DNA of 64,000 nt from Desmodus rotundus (GCF_022682495.2 NC_071388.1:177659622-177723621), one strand, 5' to 3'; numbered from the stretch's first letter, positions 1 through 20,120 are shown. Program-made: numbers and translations. Notes: a model not told the origin generated them from the sequence alone.

Positions 1-4227
<4,227 letters not shown>

Positions 4228-4240
4228 TCAGTTATTTTAC

Positions 4241-4294
4241 ATATATATATATATATATATTAGTTATTTTATATATATATATATATATATATAT
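4241..4294. repeat. Split (TA)n microsatellite next to a HECW2 splice acceptor
   Basis: Two pure TA tracts (about 4241-4261 and 4271-4294) are separated by the word tagttatttta. The same 10-mer agttatttta also lies just outside the first tract (4230-4239 and 4262-4271, offset 32). On the gene strand the tracts lie about 39-92 nt upstream of the acceptor at 4202-4203. Confidence 0.97.
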
Positions 4295-6885
4295 CTCCCA
4301 GGCACATTTTCTATGGAGCTCAGCTCTCTGTAGAACGTTCATTCCAAGTCTAACTGTTACATTCCAGGACTGTCCAAAACAAACTGAACGATCGCGATTC
4401 TTAATCTCATCCATGTCTTGACCCGGAATAGCGAAATGGACATTTTATCTGGAGCACATCCAAAATTAGAGCCACGCATCAGATAATGGATATAACAGGC
4501 CCTATGCTAATCATTTCATTGTATAAATACGCATAAAGAGGTAAATAGTTTTAATGTTTGGAATGAGGTTATAAAGAAAGGAGTACAGTGAGACTGCTTT
4601 ACTTAATCAGGGCAGAACCTGAGGGCTTCAGCTACCTACACCCATGGGACACGGAGTCCTCATGGCTTTCTGAAACATTTTTAAGTGGGGGAAGAGAGAG
4701 TCTTTAGTGAATTGGTGAGAGGATATTACAGATACAAGACCCCCTAGGGAGATCAGAGGCAAAAAAAAAAAAAAAAGGAATGATAGGGTTCAAGTGAAAA
4801 CTTTAAATTATAAAACACCAAGGAAAATTATAGACAAGAAAAATGAGGGTATCTAAAACTTCATAAGGAAAGAATCTGGAGAAGAGGCTGAAACTCTAGC
4901 ACCTGACCTACCGTGTAAATTCCATTTTGCTTACAAGGACATCAGGGTCAAAGTGAAGTATGAAAAATGACTATGTTAGGTTTGAGGAATGACAAGTGGC
5001 TGACAATGCTGGGAGCAAAAAATGCAGTGAAGAGGAGTTCACAACAAGGCAACCTGGTATGTGAAAACGCAAATGAGAAACAGAAAGGACGTCTACCCTC
5101 AGATACACGTTCGCACACAGATTCTGAGGGGAAGAAACGCTGACGGGGGAATGAAAGCCATGGAGTAGCTGGGGTGGGAGAATTTCTTAAGACTTCGTTT
5201 GTTCACTTTTTTTTTCTCTTATGGAATTTCCTCCGTGGGCCTTACCACATTTTTTTCCAAAAAAAGGAAATCACCTGAGTCTTGCTCAGTGATAGGATTG
5301 TGTGATAGGGAAAAGAATCCTATTACAGGTAGAAAATGGAGTTGGGAGACTCCAAGAAAAATAAAATGACGTATGTGTCTGAGTTGAGAGTTTAATAGAA
5401 TGTACTTGGAACAGACTTCAGCTAGTCACATACTACTTTCTGAATTTTTGCCAGATCTGAATATATATGTACTATTATTTACCTAATATTTTAATTAAAT
5501 CAACTTTAAATTCACTTGCTTTTTCAATGTAGCCTTGTCTCACACAATATTTATGAAATTATGATTTAACTTTATTTTTTTTCTAATACACGTGAAAAGA
5601 AATACATAAATATTTAAATAAAAGCTATCGGTCCACGTAAGAGCTAACGCCATCTCGCACAGCACCAGCCCACACTACACTTTGGGAGACAGAGTGTGGA
5701 CTGCCAGGAACCGACATGTGCAGAAAATGCAAACACACCAGACTCTCAGGCCCAAAGCAGCACTGAGGTGACATGACGGGAAGCTTCAGAAAATGTGGCT
5801 AACAGGTGGCCACCAGGATCAGTGGCACTATGCTCAGATTAACCCTGGGGACTCCCAAAGCAGCACTCTGGCTGCCTCCCAGGTGCGAGGCCACAGGCCG
5901 AAGCTCCTCGGGCTGAGACCAAGGCAGCCTCCGGTAGCTCCCAACCACTGTCCTGATTTGATCTCTGACGCCACCAAGAACAAGCAGAGTACATCTTCCA
6001 TTTGAATGTTCTTCACATACTTAGAGGCTTTCCTTCACGAAATACCCAAGTGCCTATCATGTTTTGGGTACTAATCTAGATGCTAAAGATGTATACTTTT
6101 TTGAAAAGTCATTTTCTAAAAGAGCTCTTCTATGTAGCAGTTTCCATATCCCTGGTCTCTTCCCCACCCTGCTGCCTCCCCCCCCCCCCTGAACAGGGCC
6201 ACTTCCTCCCATCTCCTCTCAAGGAAGGGGTGGGAATTCCCTCTGCTCTGGACACGCTCCAGACTGTCAAAGTCTGACCGGAGGGGTGGTGTCTAATGCT
6301 GGTGACAGCCCTTCAAAGTGTGGTCTTGTCAGCACGGAGCTTGCAAAGGGCTCCTGCTCTCTCTTCCTGGACACTATTCTCCATTAATGCAGCTTAAAAT
6401 CACTGTGCTTGTGCGGTAGCCACTCTGTTGACTCATCCTGAGCTAGTCACCAGCTCAAAGCTTTCACCTGTACTGCTTCAACCCAGGACTCCCCCATCCT
6501 GTCTGCAGGTCACTAACTTTTTAAAACCTAAGTACTGGAGTTTACACTCTTTCCTACTAAATTTCACTTTGTGAGATTTAGTCCACGATTCCAGTCTATC
6601 CAGATTCCGGTAGATGCAAAACATCTCTCTAAATTTCTTATCCATGGTGGACTCCATCAGCAGATCCTGTGTCTTTCCAGAAACAGAGAGGGCCAGTGGG
6701 CAAAGGCAGCTGGGCAGTCTGTCTGTCTGCACCCTCACTGCATGGAGAAGGCGAAGGCCACAGTGGGCATCTGGGCCTTCACACAGGCTTCCTGGCCCCA
6801 GGCGGAACGCTCATTACTCCTTACAGCCTACCCTCAGTACATTTTAACTGTTCAAGACTAAAAAAAAAAAATGTTGCTTATAGAG

Positions 6886-7113
6886 CAGGGTTGGTAATCT
6901 ATGGCCTGCAGGCCAAATCTGGCCCATCTCCTGGCTTTGTAAATAAAGTTTTATCAGCACACAGCCTTACCCATTTGTTTACGTGTTCTCTGTCTGTGGC
7001 TGCTTTCCTATTAAGATGGCAGAGTTGAGTGCTGGGACAGGGAATGCATGGCCTGCAAAGCCTAAAATATCTACTATCTAGCCCTTTTCTGTACAAGCTT
7101 GCCAAGCTCTGTT
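6886..7113 (+). mobile_element. Ancient non-autonomous hAT DNA transposon
   Basis: Starts cagggttggtaatctatggc and contains the widespread interior ggccaaatctggcccat..ttgtaaataaagttttat. It ends ..gcttgccaagctctg, a degraded inverted copy of the start. This pattern (CAGGGGTTGG..CCAACCCCTG ends) belongs to an old mammalian hAT family. I do not assign the exact subfamily. Confidence 0.75.
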
Positions 7114-7529
7114 ACAGTTGAAAGTGGGACGAAAATGCTATTTTATTAAAATACCTGGCTGACTATAAATCCTTTTCCTTAATGAAGATCACTTCAAGGA
7201 AACGTAAAATGACTGCAGTATCCTAAGGTGTATGTCTCCTCAGGGAGTGGTCATAACCGCGTGTGAGAGCATGAATGAGTGACCCGAGCTTTGCAGGGGA
7301 CTCAGACACAACCCAGGCAAACAGTGGTGATGGTCACAGTTGAAATATGAACCAAATACTTTATGAGGTCACTATTCTCACAAAGAGACAACCTGTATAA
7401 GTAAAATGGCTTTTTTTAGCTGCTTAAAATTCAACTGTGGTATTCAGTTAGAAATAGATTTTCTTTGAGCTGCAACTCTCTGTGTTTAATAATAATGCAC
7501 TCACCAGAGTGTATTATAATTATCTGTGT

Positions 7530-7660
7530 GTCTGCCTCCTCTATAAACACCATACTGAGGGCAGGGACTACGTCGTTCTGATTTTTGTATCTGAAGTACT
7601 TAGCCTAATACAGTAGGTGCTCCATATACGTTGCTGAATCAGTGAGTGGAGCTCCAAACT
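7530..7660 (+). mobile_element. L2 LINE 3' end fragment
   Basis: Carries the L2 3'-end word order: gagggcagggactacgtc, then 'tagcctaatacagtaggtgctc', then a tgctgaatcagtgagtg tail corresponding to ..tgttgaatgaatgaatg. Confidence 0.65.
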
Positions 7661-10089
7661 TGTCAGTTGGCATCTAGCACAGTGAATCCTTTTGTACAAG
7701 TTTTCCTTCGCATGGCATATTGATTCGATGACATTAACAGGCTATGCCAATCCCTTCCTCCATTTGCAAATATTGTCTCAAGGTGCTTAGAAAGCCAGGT
7801 GCTTGTCATTTTCAGGCACAATACCACCTAATACGGTGGTAGCGAGTGTTAAAACAACAAAGGTGGACCTCACTGATTGGTTCCTTTATTATGATAATAG
7901 CTGAATCTGGCTTACAATAGCATGAATGTTCCCTGAGCAGTTAAGATGAAAAGTAAAACTCCTTTTTTTTACACCCAAGAGAAAACAAAACTAACAGTTC
8001 CTCTAGGAGGAAAATGTATCTTCCTCAACTGGGCAGGTTTTCATCTGCTGTTTTTTTTTTAACTCTAGCAGCACTGATGGAGTCAATCTAACACCGAGAG
8101 TTTCTGAAGTTGGATTTGATTACAATCCAAAACTCTCCGAGAGCAGGTTGTAGGTTACAAATTACATGTGTCTACCTAATCCAGTAAGACATGTCCCAGC
8201 AGATCACCTCGTGCGTGTGCTTCCTGTGATGTCTTAGCAACCTCGTCCATACAAAGAGTTAATATGACTCATATCACAGGATCATTTGTTACATTCCTGT
8301 TTTGCCAGTTAGGTTGGTTCCACAGCTAAAGGCTTGGCACTGAAACACAGAAACTCTGGACAACGGGTGTGTAGCCACACAACAGCTGCCGGTGAGGGCA
8401 TTTCCGAATGAGCACAGATGTCCTTAGGGTGCCAGTGCAGTTTTGAGCCCCTCGAAGTGCTGATATAGCATTATAAACACCACCACGTTGACAGGCCAAC
8501 ACCATCCGACTTGTCAGTGGCAACTGATATCTGTTAAATTACTTTCCTTCTCCTGCATGTTCAAGTAAAAATCGCTGAAAACAAAGTATTCCAACGGAAG
8601 CAGAGTATAAGATGAAAGACGATGGCTTTGGGAAGTCACACCATCATTTCCCACAAGTTCTGTGGAGGACAGAAAGCTCTGCTCTCTTACGAGCTGGGTC
8701 AGACCCACGTGGCCTGTGCACCCGCTGATTCACCTTCACATATTTATAGCAGCAAGGCATCGGTTCTCCAGCTACTTAGGAAGGCGTCGTGGGTGAGTAA
8801 GGAATTTTGTGAGCAATTAACAAGGCAAGCAAAGTCTTACCCAGTGACACCAAGCCTAAGCCCAGATACAGAAGCACCTTCTTCAGCAAGGTTTGGGTTA
8901 CTTAGCTTATTCTGCAAATGCCTTTTTTTGGAAGAAAAGCAGCATCATTAAGCTGAAGCTTTACAGACTTCTGAGAAATAAAGGTCACGCTCAGAATCCA
9001 CACAACTTCTAAGAAGGATTACACCAGTCCAAAGCAAGAGCTGCTGGTTATTTTAGAAGCAGGGACACAAAACTTTCAGATCTTACCCTCCCTGGTTTCG
9101 TTTATTTGCCTGTCTGAGGAGCAAGGTCACAGACACAGCTCATCTGTCCTTAACCCCTAAGCTACAACTGTTTGCACACATCTCCTCCCTAGTCCAAGGG
9201 TGGCTTTGCAAGACAGGTGATTGACGTCACATAGATGGCACCTTACATATAATGAACTCATTCTTTCTTAAAGAAAGGAGCCTTTTACAGAGTCCACAGT
9301 GGAGGAAAAAGAGGTGAGGCAATCGCAGTGTAAACATCCTCTCTCCACCAAGGCCATTGTTTCCTTACTGTCTGGGGTACTACCAAGTTAATGGCCCAGG
9401 AGGCCTTATCAGAACACACAGTCTACCTTGCTGACTTCGGACACCACACAACTTTAGTTGCTAGGACTTTTAATTCAGAAGAAAATGACACGCTGGAGGC
9501 TATCAGTGCTCCACTGGCCCCCTTCCTAAAGAAGCAACTTCTAGGCAGACAGAGCCTGCCCGACAGAAGCAACGATGGCATGCAATTCCTCACCACATTC
9601 TGTGGAGATGACTCAGTTTCCAGCCATGCCACCACTGCTGACAGCCACTCCTCCCCACTTCGCAAGACCAGATAACCAAATTACACTGGGGGTGGAAATT
9701 TTAATGACGAGAACAAAACCTCCAGCTCTGACCAAATTAAGTCACAGTGGTTTGCTTAGAAACTGCTTACTTTTGATAAAAAGCCAAGTATAACATGAAG
9801 TGTTATTTTAGCAAGAAGCATTAATAGGTCTTGGATTATTCTTGTATTTTTTAATTAATATAGGCATCGCCAATATTCGGTGATTAATTCTACCTCACAT
9901 GGAATTTGTAGTTAGCCTTTCTGACTATAAATGTTTCCATCATTTTTCTTGCCTCAGTTATTTCATTTCAGAAACAGGATATATACAGGGTTTCAGACCT
10001 CTGCAAAGAAACAGCTTAAAGCAGAGCTAAAGTCTCTCTGTGAATCTGCTAATTCACACCTTTTGGAGTGCAGGCAATTGCATTATTCT

Positions 10090-12311
10090 TTTTTAAAATT
10101 TTTTTATTGAATTTTCCAGGCTGGCATTGGTTAGTAAAATTATATAGACTTCAAGTGTACAGTTCCATAATACAACAACCATACGTTGTGTTGTGTGCTC
10201 ACCAAGCCGAGTCAGGTCCCCTTCTGTCAGCATTTACCCCTTTACCCTCTCCTCCCTCCCACCTCCTTTCCCTCTGGCAATCACCATACTGTTGTCTGTG
10301 TCTATGAGGGTTTTTTCTTTGCTTAATACCTTCAACTTTTTCGCCCAGTCCCCCAAGCCACCTCCCCTCTGAGAGCTGTCATTCTGTTCTCTGTATCTAT
10401 GAGGCTGTTTCTATTTTATGTGTTAGTTCATTTTGTTCATTAGATTCCATATATGAGTGAAATCATACGGTAGTTGTCTTTCCCTGACTGGCTTATTTCA
10501 CTTAGCATCATACTCTTCAGGTCTATCCATGCTGTTGCAAAAGGTAAGATTTCCTTCTTTTTTCGGCCAAGCAATGCTCTATTGTATAAATGTACCACAG
10601 CTTTTTATCCACTCATTTACTGATGGGCACTTGGGTTGCTTCCAAACCTTGGTGATTGTAAATAATGCTGCAATGAACATAGGTGTGCATATACTTTTGA
10701 ATTAGTGTTTTGGGTTTCTTCAGATACATTCCCATAAGTGGAATCACTGGGTCATGAGGCAATTCTATTTTTACTTTTCGGGGTATCTTCATATGGCTTT
10801 CCACAGTGGCTGCACCAGTCTCCATTCCCAACAACAGAGCACTAGGGCTCCTTTTCTCCACATCCTCGCCAGCACTTGCTTGTTGATTTATTGATGATAG
10901 CCATTATGACAGGTGTGAGGTGATATCTCATTGTGGTTTTAATTTGCATCTCTGTAATGATTAGTGACATTGAACATTTTTTCATACGCCTATTGGCCAT
11001 ATGTATGTCCTCTTTGGAGAAGTATCTACTCGGGTCTTTTGCCCATTTTTAAATTGAATTGTTTGGTTCTTTAGTGTTGAGTTATGTAAGTTCTTTACAA
11101 CTTTTGGGTATTAACCACTTATCAGATGTATCATTGGTAAATATATTCTCCCATTCAGCGGGCTTCCTTTGCTATGCAAAAACTTTTTCATCTGATGTAG
11201 TCCCATTTGTTTATATTTTCTTTTGTTTCTCTTGCACAAGGAGACATAGCAGAAAAAATGTTGCTATGCGAAATGTCTGAGATTTTACTGTCTATGTTTT
11301 CTTCTAAGATTTTTATGGTTTTGAGTCTCACATTTAAGTTTATGATCCACTTTGAGTTTATTCTTGTGTACAGTGTAAGAAGGTGGTCTAATTTCACTTT
11401 TTGTATGTATCACTCCAATTGTCCCAACATCGTTTATTGAATAGACCGCCTTTGCCCCATTGTAAGTTCTTGCCTCCTCCATCAAATATTAATTGACCAT
11501 TAAGGCATGGGTTTTTTTTCAGGGCTTTATTCTGTTTCATTATCTATGTGCGTGTTTTTATGCCAGTACCATGATGTTTTGATTACTATGGCCTAGTAGT
11601 ATAGTTTAATATCAGGTAGTATGATTCCTCCCACATTGTTCTTCTTTCTCAAGATTGCTGTGGTTATTCAGGGTCTTTTGTGGTTCCAATATAAGTTTTT
11701 GGAATATTTGTTCTAGTTCTGTGAAATATGCCATTGGTGTCTTGACAGGAATTGCACTGAATCAATAGATTGCTTTGGGTAGTATGGATATTTTTTTAAG
11801 ATTTTTATTTATTTATTTTTAGAGAAAGGGAAGAGGAGGGAGCGAAACATTGGTCTGTTGGCTCTCCTGACCAGGGACCGAAGCTGCAACCCAGGCACGT
11901 GCCCTGACCGATGATCAAACTAGTGACCTTCATCTTTGCAGGATGACACCCAACCAACTGAGCTGCACCAGTCAGGGAGGGTGGTATGGATATTTTAATG
12001 ATGTTAATTCTCCCTATCTATGAACATGGTCTGTTCTTCCACTTGTTTGTACCTTCTTCAATTTCTTCAGTGTTTTATAATTTTCCAAGTACAGGTCTTT
12101 TACATCCTTGGTTCAATTTATTCCTGGATATTTTATTTTTGATGCAATTGTAAATGGGACTGTTTTCTTAGTTTCCCTTTCTGGTAGTTCATTATTGGTG
12201 TATAAAAATGCAACTGATTTCTGGATATTTATTTTGTATCCTGCTACTTTACTGCATTCATTGATCAGTTCTAGCAGTTTTTTGTTAGAATCTTTAGGGT
12301 TCTCTAACAGA
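10090..12311 (-). mobile_element. 5'-truncated L1 LINE (ORF2 end plus 3' UTR), split by a Ves SINE
   Basis: The plus strand shows the reverse complement of an L1 3' end. The element reads on the minus strand from the ORF2 palm region (a frame at 12113-12316 includes [20 protein letters not shown], typical L1 reverse transcriptase) to an A-rich tail near 10100. An 11-bp direct repeat, TGCATTATTCT, flanks it at 10079-10089 and 12312-12322 and fits a target-site duplication. The reading frame is broken by stops and a nested SINE (11795-11979), so the copy is dead. It lies in the same orientation as HECW2. Confidence 0.9.
11795..11979 (-). mobile_element. Ves SINE nested in the L1
   Basis: The reverse complement reads CCTGACTGGTGCAGCTCAG..., the tRNA-derived head of Ves, ending in a CT-rich region and an A/T-rich tail (plus strand tttttttaagatttttattt). 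It is flanked by a 17-bp target-site duplication with one mismatch, ggtagtatggatatttt (11778-11794) and ggtggtatggatatttt (11980-11996). The repeat belongs to the interrupted L1, proving the SINE is younger. Confidence 0.92.
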
Positions 12312-12659
12312 TGCATTATTCTGAAAAATGAATCCCTCTCTCTATATACCCCAGCTAATCCATTATAAATAAAGATCTTAATTATGACAAGAAGAAAATA
12401 TGATCAGTGAGATGGTATTAATAAGAATTTCAAGTATTATTCATCATAGATCATATAATGCTGACATTAGCAACATAAAATACTCTGTATGTAGCAATAC
12501 ATCTACTAATTTGGACTTTCCAGAGAAATAACTCTATCCATTTACTTACTTTACCAACCTCAAGTGCAAAAGAAATTACCTTGGTGACAGTCAGTTATTA
12601 GACACCAAGGAAATAAGAAAAGTTATTCAAGGAATCATTTCCTAAATCTCCTCAAATCC

Positions 12660-13690
12660 TGACTATATGTTTTCTTTTAACATGTTTTACTTTAGAATGG
12701 TTTTTGATTTACAGAAAAGTTTCAAAGATAGTATGAGGAATTCTTGTATCCCTCATACTCAGTTTCCCTCTTATTAATATCCCATATTAGTATAGTGGAT
12801 TTATTACAATTAGTGAACCAATATGGATATGTTATTTTTAACTAAAACCCATACTTTATTCAGATTTCCTTAGTTTTTACCTAACAGTCTTTTTCTGTCC
12901 CAGGATCCCATCCCAAATGCCGTATTATATTTAATTGCCATGTTTCCCTAGGGTCCTCTTGGCTATAACAGTTTCTCAGACTCCTCTAATTTTTGATGAC
13001 CTTGACAGTTCTAAGGAGTACTGCTCAGGTATCTTGCAGGGTACCACTCAGTTTGGATTTGTATGATGTTTTTCTCACTATTAAACTGACACTATGGTTT
13101 TTTGGGGAAGAAAGACTGAAGAAAGTACACTGCCATTCTCATCGCTCATATCAAGGGTACATACTATCAACATGCTATATCCCTGTTGATTTTTTAACCT
13201 TGATCACCTGGCTGTTTGTCAGGCATCTCCACTGTGGACTTCCTCACTGTACGGCAGCATCTGGAAGAAGGTCAGTATGTACAACCCACAATTAAAGAGC
13301 AGGGAATTGCACTAAATTACTTGGAAATCTGCACAGATGGTTTGTCTACTCTCCTCTATTTATTTATTCAATCGTGTTTTTATGTGAGTATAGAGATTTA
13401 TTTTATACCTCAGGCTACAATTTCATACTACTTTATTTGTTTTCTCGTTGTTCCAATCACTCCAGCTTTGACCACTGGGAGTGCTTTCAGCTGGCTCCGT
13501 GTCCCCTTGACACCGACTTTTTGAGAACGACCTCACTCTCTGGCACTACGAGATCCTTCGGGCTGCTTCTCGTACACTTCCTGCCCAGTCCTAGAATGAG
13601 CCACTCCTTCAAGGAGGCCTACTTCCTTTTATTGAAGAATGATATTGGAAACCAAGATCTGGCCACTGCTGCCGTGTGTTTTTAATACCT
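12660..13690 (-). mobile_element. Old L1-lineage remnant (antisense on the plus strand)
   Basis: The stretch around 12700-13690 follows the order of a widespread old mammalian repeat: a 'cttgacagttctaaggagtact' block, then 'tatcaagggtacatactatcaacatg', 'ttgatcacctggctg', 'cttatttattcaatcgtgt'-like words and 'accaagatctgg'. I take it as an old L1M-type non-coding region on the minus strand. The family assignment is from memory and the subfamily is uncertain. Confidence 0.55.
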
Positions 13691-15944
13691 TTTACTATAG
13701 CTGGACATGAAGAATTTACCAAATGACACATTTCAAGGGCATTAGAATTAATGAAGGGAAAGGGACAGAAAACTTCAAGCTCCATTTTTATCGTTCCATT
13801 GAAAACTTAGGCAGCTTTTCACTTTGGGTATTTATTATAATCCAGAAAGAAATATTCTGGTCTTTAAGTTTACTGCGATAGAATGAATATATTTGAGAAG
13901 GTGGCAAAGGCTAAAAGAGCTTCTTAATTTTATGTTGTTTTTAGGTTTCTATTTTTCAGCAAGTGTACTGTGCTAATCTTTGAAAACAGTATATGTATTC
14001 TCAATGCCTAGTGGCACAATAAAGCCTATATCTAATAATCTGTACATATGATGTTGGTATGATAAAGCCACGAGGCCAGAAATTATCTAGCCCTACTCCA
14101 GCTTCAGTAAGCTATATGATCTTATTAAGAGATCACTTCTGATGACTGAAGCCTTACCTCAAAATATCCTCACTCTTATTTTCCCTCTGGGGTTAGAGGT
14201 AGGAGACAGGTGATAAAATCAAGAAGCATTTGGACATTAGTGGCAATCAAATACGGAGATATCAAGCCCCACTCAGCCTGGGCCTCCTCCTGGGAACAGA
14301 TGGCATCAATCCAGATCATAGGGAAACCACATTAGGATGATCAAACACGATAAGCATCTGTTCCATTCAAACTTAAGTTCTAGGGCTCCCAAAGACTCTC
14401 CCCTACACCTCTGAGATCTCGACAAACTGTGGTCCAACAATGCAGGAAGGCAGCTGCAGTTCTGGGGGAGGAGAAGCATCCTCATTCAGACCAGACCAAT
14501 TAGGTCAGGAAATACTTGGCATCCCATGCATACCTGTGATTAGGCTACAAACATTTGTCCTCGTTTTCACTGGTGCACCTACATCTTTAAGCCAATTAAC
14601 ATCGGCTAGAGGTCCATTAAGGCATGTCAGTAATGAAAGGCTCAAGTCCCAGGCAAGCTTCTGTTCAGCTTTGTCACACTATATTGCTTTACCACGTAAT
14701 GCTTTACTTTAAGCTAGCCATAGCTGGGGGACTACACAACAGTACATGTGAAGAGCAGAAGTTATTAGGCACTATTGAGATAGTGAAGAGATGCATGGGT
14801 AGGAAAAACTTCAGACAGACCAGAGTTCAGGAGTTTTGCTTCCATCCCAGGGGTAGTCCGAAAGTACTGAGAGAAAGACTGAGACCTCGTTGGGACTCTC
14901 AACCTCAGGTTCTGTGAGAACCTGGTTCTGTCAGCACGTGCAAGTTGTTTTATGCTTTGGAGCCTCCATTTCATGAACCATATACCCAATGGTTAAACTT
15001 TTTGGGTATTACTAGTATGATTCCACATGGTTCCATCATCTAGCACAGTTTATTCCTGGGCATGACTGAGAGCAGCAGTGTTGAAATAATCCAAATCAAC
15101 GGAACAAGAAGACAACCAGAGTTCCGGCCACTGTGTGACATTTTTTTTTAAATTCACTCTAGTGGTGGCTGGGTTACACAGAAGGTAGTGAAACTCAAAA
15201 CCCTCACCTGAAATGAGGAAAGAGGAAGGGGTCTGGGAGACACGAGAGCTGTCATCTTCTCAAGTGTTATATAACAGCTGCCCCGTCTATTTGGGTGCAA
15301 TAAACACTGTGGGAGTCTTCACTCCATTTCCTAACCCTCACCCATACGAGCACACTCACGGAAGAGTCACAGAGGGTTGGAGGCTTTTGATTACAGCAGG
15401 TAGTTATTTTGGCAGGTGTGCTACCATGCCAAAAAGAGAGAAAAGCTGGGGTCAGAGAAGTAAGAACCAAGACCCAAGAATTTCTGCTGTGGAGGCTTCC
15501 TGGTAGAACAGCAGGATTCTAATTGGTGACTCTGAAACTGAGTTTATTTAACGCGTGAAGCACATTCTACTTTGCACCCCAGTGCAAACGAATAAGATCA
15601 CAGAAGCTAATATGATTGCATTTAGGAATGACTGCATTCCTTGGTTTTTTAACTCAAAGTCCCCTTTTCCTTTTAAGAGAGAATTAGAGAAGAAACCAAA
15701 CCAAACCAAACTCTGCTATCAAAAATGATCTACAGTTACAAGTCTTTACCAAAGAATTTCTAGGCCAAATGATTGAAAAACCAGAGAAAGCTTTTTTAAA
15801 GCAAGCCGAGAGGTTGCAGTACATGAGAACAGCATTTCCTGCCAGAAGGATTTCCTGTTTCAGGCAGCCGCAGCGCGGATGTGGTGAAACATCCGCCCAG
15901 CAGTCACAGCCTGTACTCCGCAGGCCACTTCTCCGTGCTACTCA

Positions 15945-17729
<1,785 letters not shown>

Positions 17730-18246
17730 TCATAGTATCACCATGAGAAAATCATCACCAGGGAGCTGAGGCCAGAGTTCACGAGTAAAAGGAGGCAATG
17801 CATCTAGTTCCTGCAGCTTTCAACTGTCCAAGTTAAAGACTAATCCAGAGCTTAACCAGGGTCTTATGAGATGTCTTCTTTGTGGCATCTTGGTTGAAAA
17901 GAACAAAGCTGTTCCAATCGTTACGATGGTGCCATGCGTTAGTCAAGTATGTTCTCCTTTTCAGTCCAGACTAATGAGTCAAACAGGGTTACTCATGTCT
18001 AATGGTAACTGTTGAGGGTGGAATAGCTTTGCTTGCTGCTGAGGTGATATCATGGCAATTAGACAGGAAGTTACAATGTGAAAAGTATGTGGTGTATAAA
18101 GCAGGAATAGTGAGTTTCCAGACTTTATGGAAAACCTACAAAAACTTCTTTTAGATATGCACATAACTAAGAACTACTTCAAACACATAATTACATCCAT
18201 TTTTTATTGTAAGGTAGAATAATCTTGATATAAAAACAGAATTCAG

Positions 18247-18454
18247 CCCTGGCTGGTATGGCTCAGTGGATTGAGCGTGGGCCTGCAAACCAAGGGGTTG
18301 CCGGTTTGATTCCCAGTCAGGGCACATGCCTGGATTGCAGGCCAGGTCCCCAGTGTGGGGCGTGTGAGAGGCAACCACACGTTGATGTTTCTCTCCCTCT
18401 CTTTCTCCTTCCCCTCTCTCTAAAAATAAATAAATAAAATCTTTTTTAAAAACC
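18247..18454 (+). mobile_element. Ves SINE
   Basis: tRNA-derived head ccctggctggtatggctcag with an A-box-like tggctcagtgg and a B-box-like ggtttgattcc. A CT-rich region and a taaaaataaataaataaaat tail follow. It is flanked by the 10-bp direct repeat cagaattcag (18237-18246 and 18455-18464). It is antisense to HECW2. Apparent open frames across it (18151-18546, minus) are SINE artefacts. Confidence 0.95.
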
Positions 18455-19914
18455 CAGAATTCAGACACAATTGCAGAAGGCATATGTCCCTTGGTTCCAC
18501 AAAGAGTGCATAATGTTCTATATGTCACTTTCTTCATAGGTGCCAAGGACCATGATCATCTACAGATTATCTAAATTTTTTTTATATTTCATCATATGAC
18601 AAGTATCATTAATGAAATGTAGAAGTAACAGTTCCTCTTTCCATAGAGAAATCTGGCTTTGGGTCACAAGGTGACTAACCAGCAAGCTGGGATACAAAAC
18701 AGATGATGAATATGGATATCAGACCCAGAGCCATGACAGAAACATTAAATATTTCACAACACAATGGAAGAAGCCAGAAAACAAAAATTTTGAAGTGCAT
18801 TGCTTATACACCATGTAAGCTCATTAAATATGTCTTGAATGAATGGATAAAAGTCGTTATTCATTGCTAATACTGTGTTAGGTTCAACAACGGATGCTCT
18901 AAATGAGTAAGGCAGGGTTCATGAGGTGCACATCTTGGTTGGGAAGATAGAAATAAAACATATAAAACAGAATAATTAAGTCCTAAACTAGATGGCGAAG
19001 AAGGTATAAAGCAGAGGGGATAAAATTAGTGCCCTGGGGCTGGGCCCAGACCTACTGATCTATTTTGTCTGCCATAAAATCATTTTTAAAGATTTTAAAT
19101 TAACTTTCAACATTTAAACATTAGGAGATTTCAAGTAAAAAAAAATCATTATTTTCTTTTGAAAATGATTTGAAAGCCCTCGAAACAACTGGCTTGCATT
19201 TTCCTGGGGCCACGGCGGGCAGCTGCTCCCTGAAACACAGTGCGTGCTCTCCCCTGGGCCGCAGCCACTGAAAGGCACGGCTGCAGGCTCCCCTGGGTAT
19301 TTGCATTTGAGATCAGTGTTATAGAAAAGTGAGAGTAAAGGAAGATAGGTGGAGAGCAAAATGAAGAGACTTTAGGAAGCAGGCTCTATTGGAACCAGGC
19401 CTTGTAAACAAGAGAATCTATATTCCATGCTGGCCCGCACAGCAAGAGTTAAATAAGCTTCGCATGCCTGTTCAGAAGACACTGAGGAAACCCCGCTCAC
19501 ACAGAGCAGAGGGGGCGTGCTGGGGAGTAGGTGGGGAATTTAGCAGCCAGGAGGCTGGAGCCAAATTATGAGAGGAATTTTAAAAAACATCACTGAGGAG
19601 ATTGGGCATGATGCAGTGAGCAGTAGGACAACTATAGCTTCTTAAGCAAGCAAACAACATGTATTATTTGAGAAACGATTTTCAGAGTGTGTTGAGTGGA
19701 TTAAGGGAGGCAAGGAGAAAAGACTGCAGGGCAGAGACTCAGTTAGGGGTAGCTGCAGCAATAGAAGCCTGGGGCATGGATGAGGACTAGACTTCAGAGC
19801 GGTGACTCAGAGAAACATTTACAATGTGAGATAAGAATTGATAACAGTGGGTAAGTACAGAAGAGAAACAGGAAGCTCTCAGTGGTAATGCAAAGTTTTT
19901 AGAACAATACCAAT

Positions 19915-20120
19915 AGCCGTCATTGGTTAAGGGCCTGCTATGCACTAGCGACCATGCATTTTACACAGAGGATCTTGGGGAATCCTCACAGGTCTGTGAA
20001 GCAGGCATTATCAGGATCACCAATCAACACTGCGCCACTGTGTAACTAAGGAAACTGAAGTCATGTGCCAGTGAATGGGAGGCCTGGGATTGGAGCCAGG
20101 CCTGTGTGACACTGAAAAGC
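19915..20120 (+). mobile_element. MIR SINE (old)
   Basis: Follows the MIR order: 'taagggcctgctatgcact', 'gaatcctcacaggtctgtgaagcagg..atta', 'aaggaaactgaag', 'ggcctgggattggagccagg', 'tgtgacact'. It is diverged, as expected for this ancient family. Confidence 0.75.

Noticed and set aside
4232..4414. 60-codon minus-strand frame with IYIYIYIY
   Set aside because: It is translation of the TA microsatellite.
18151..18546. 131-codon minus-strand frame
   Set aside because: It runs through a Ves SINE in antisense and has no conserved protein content.
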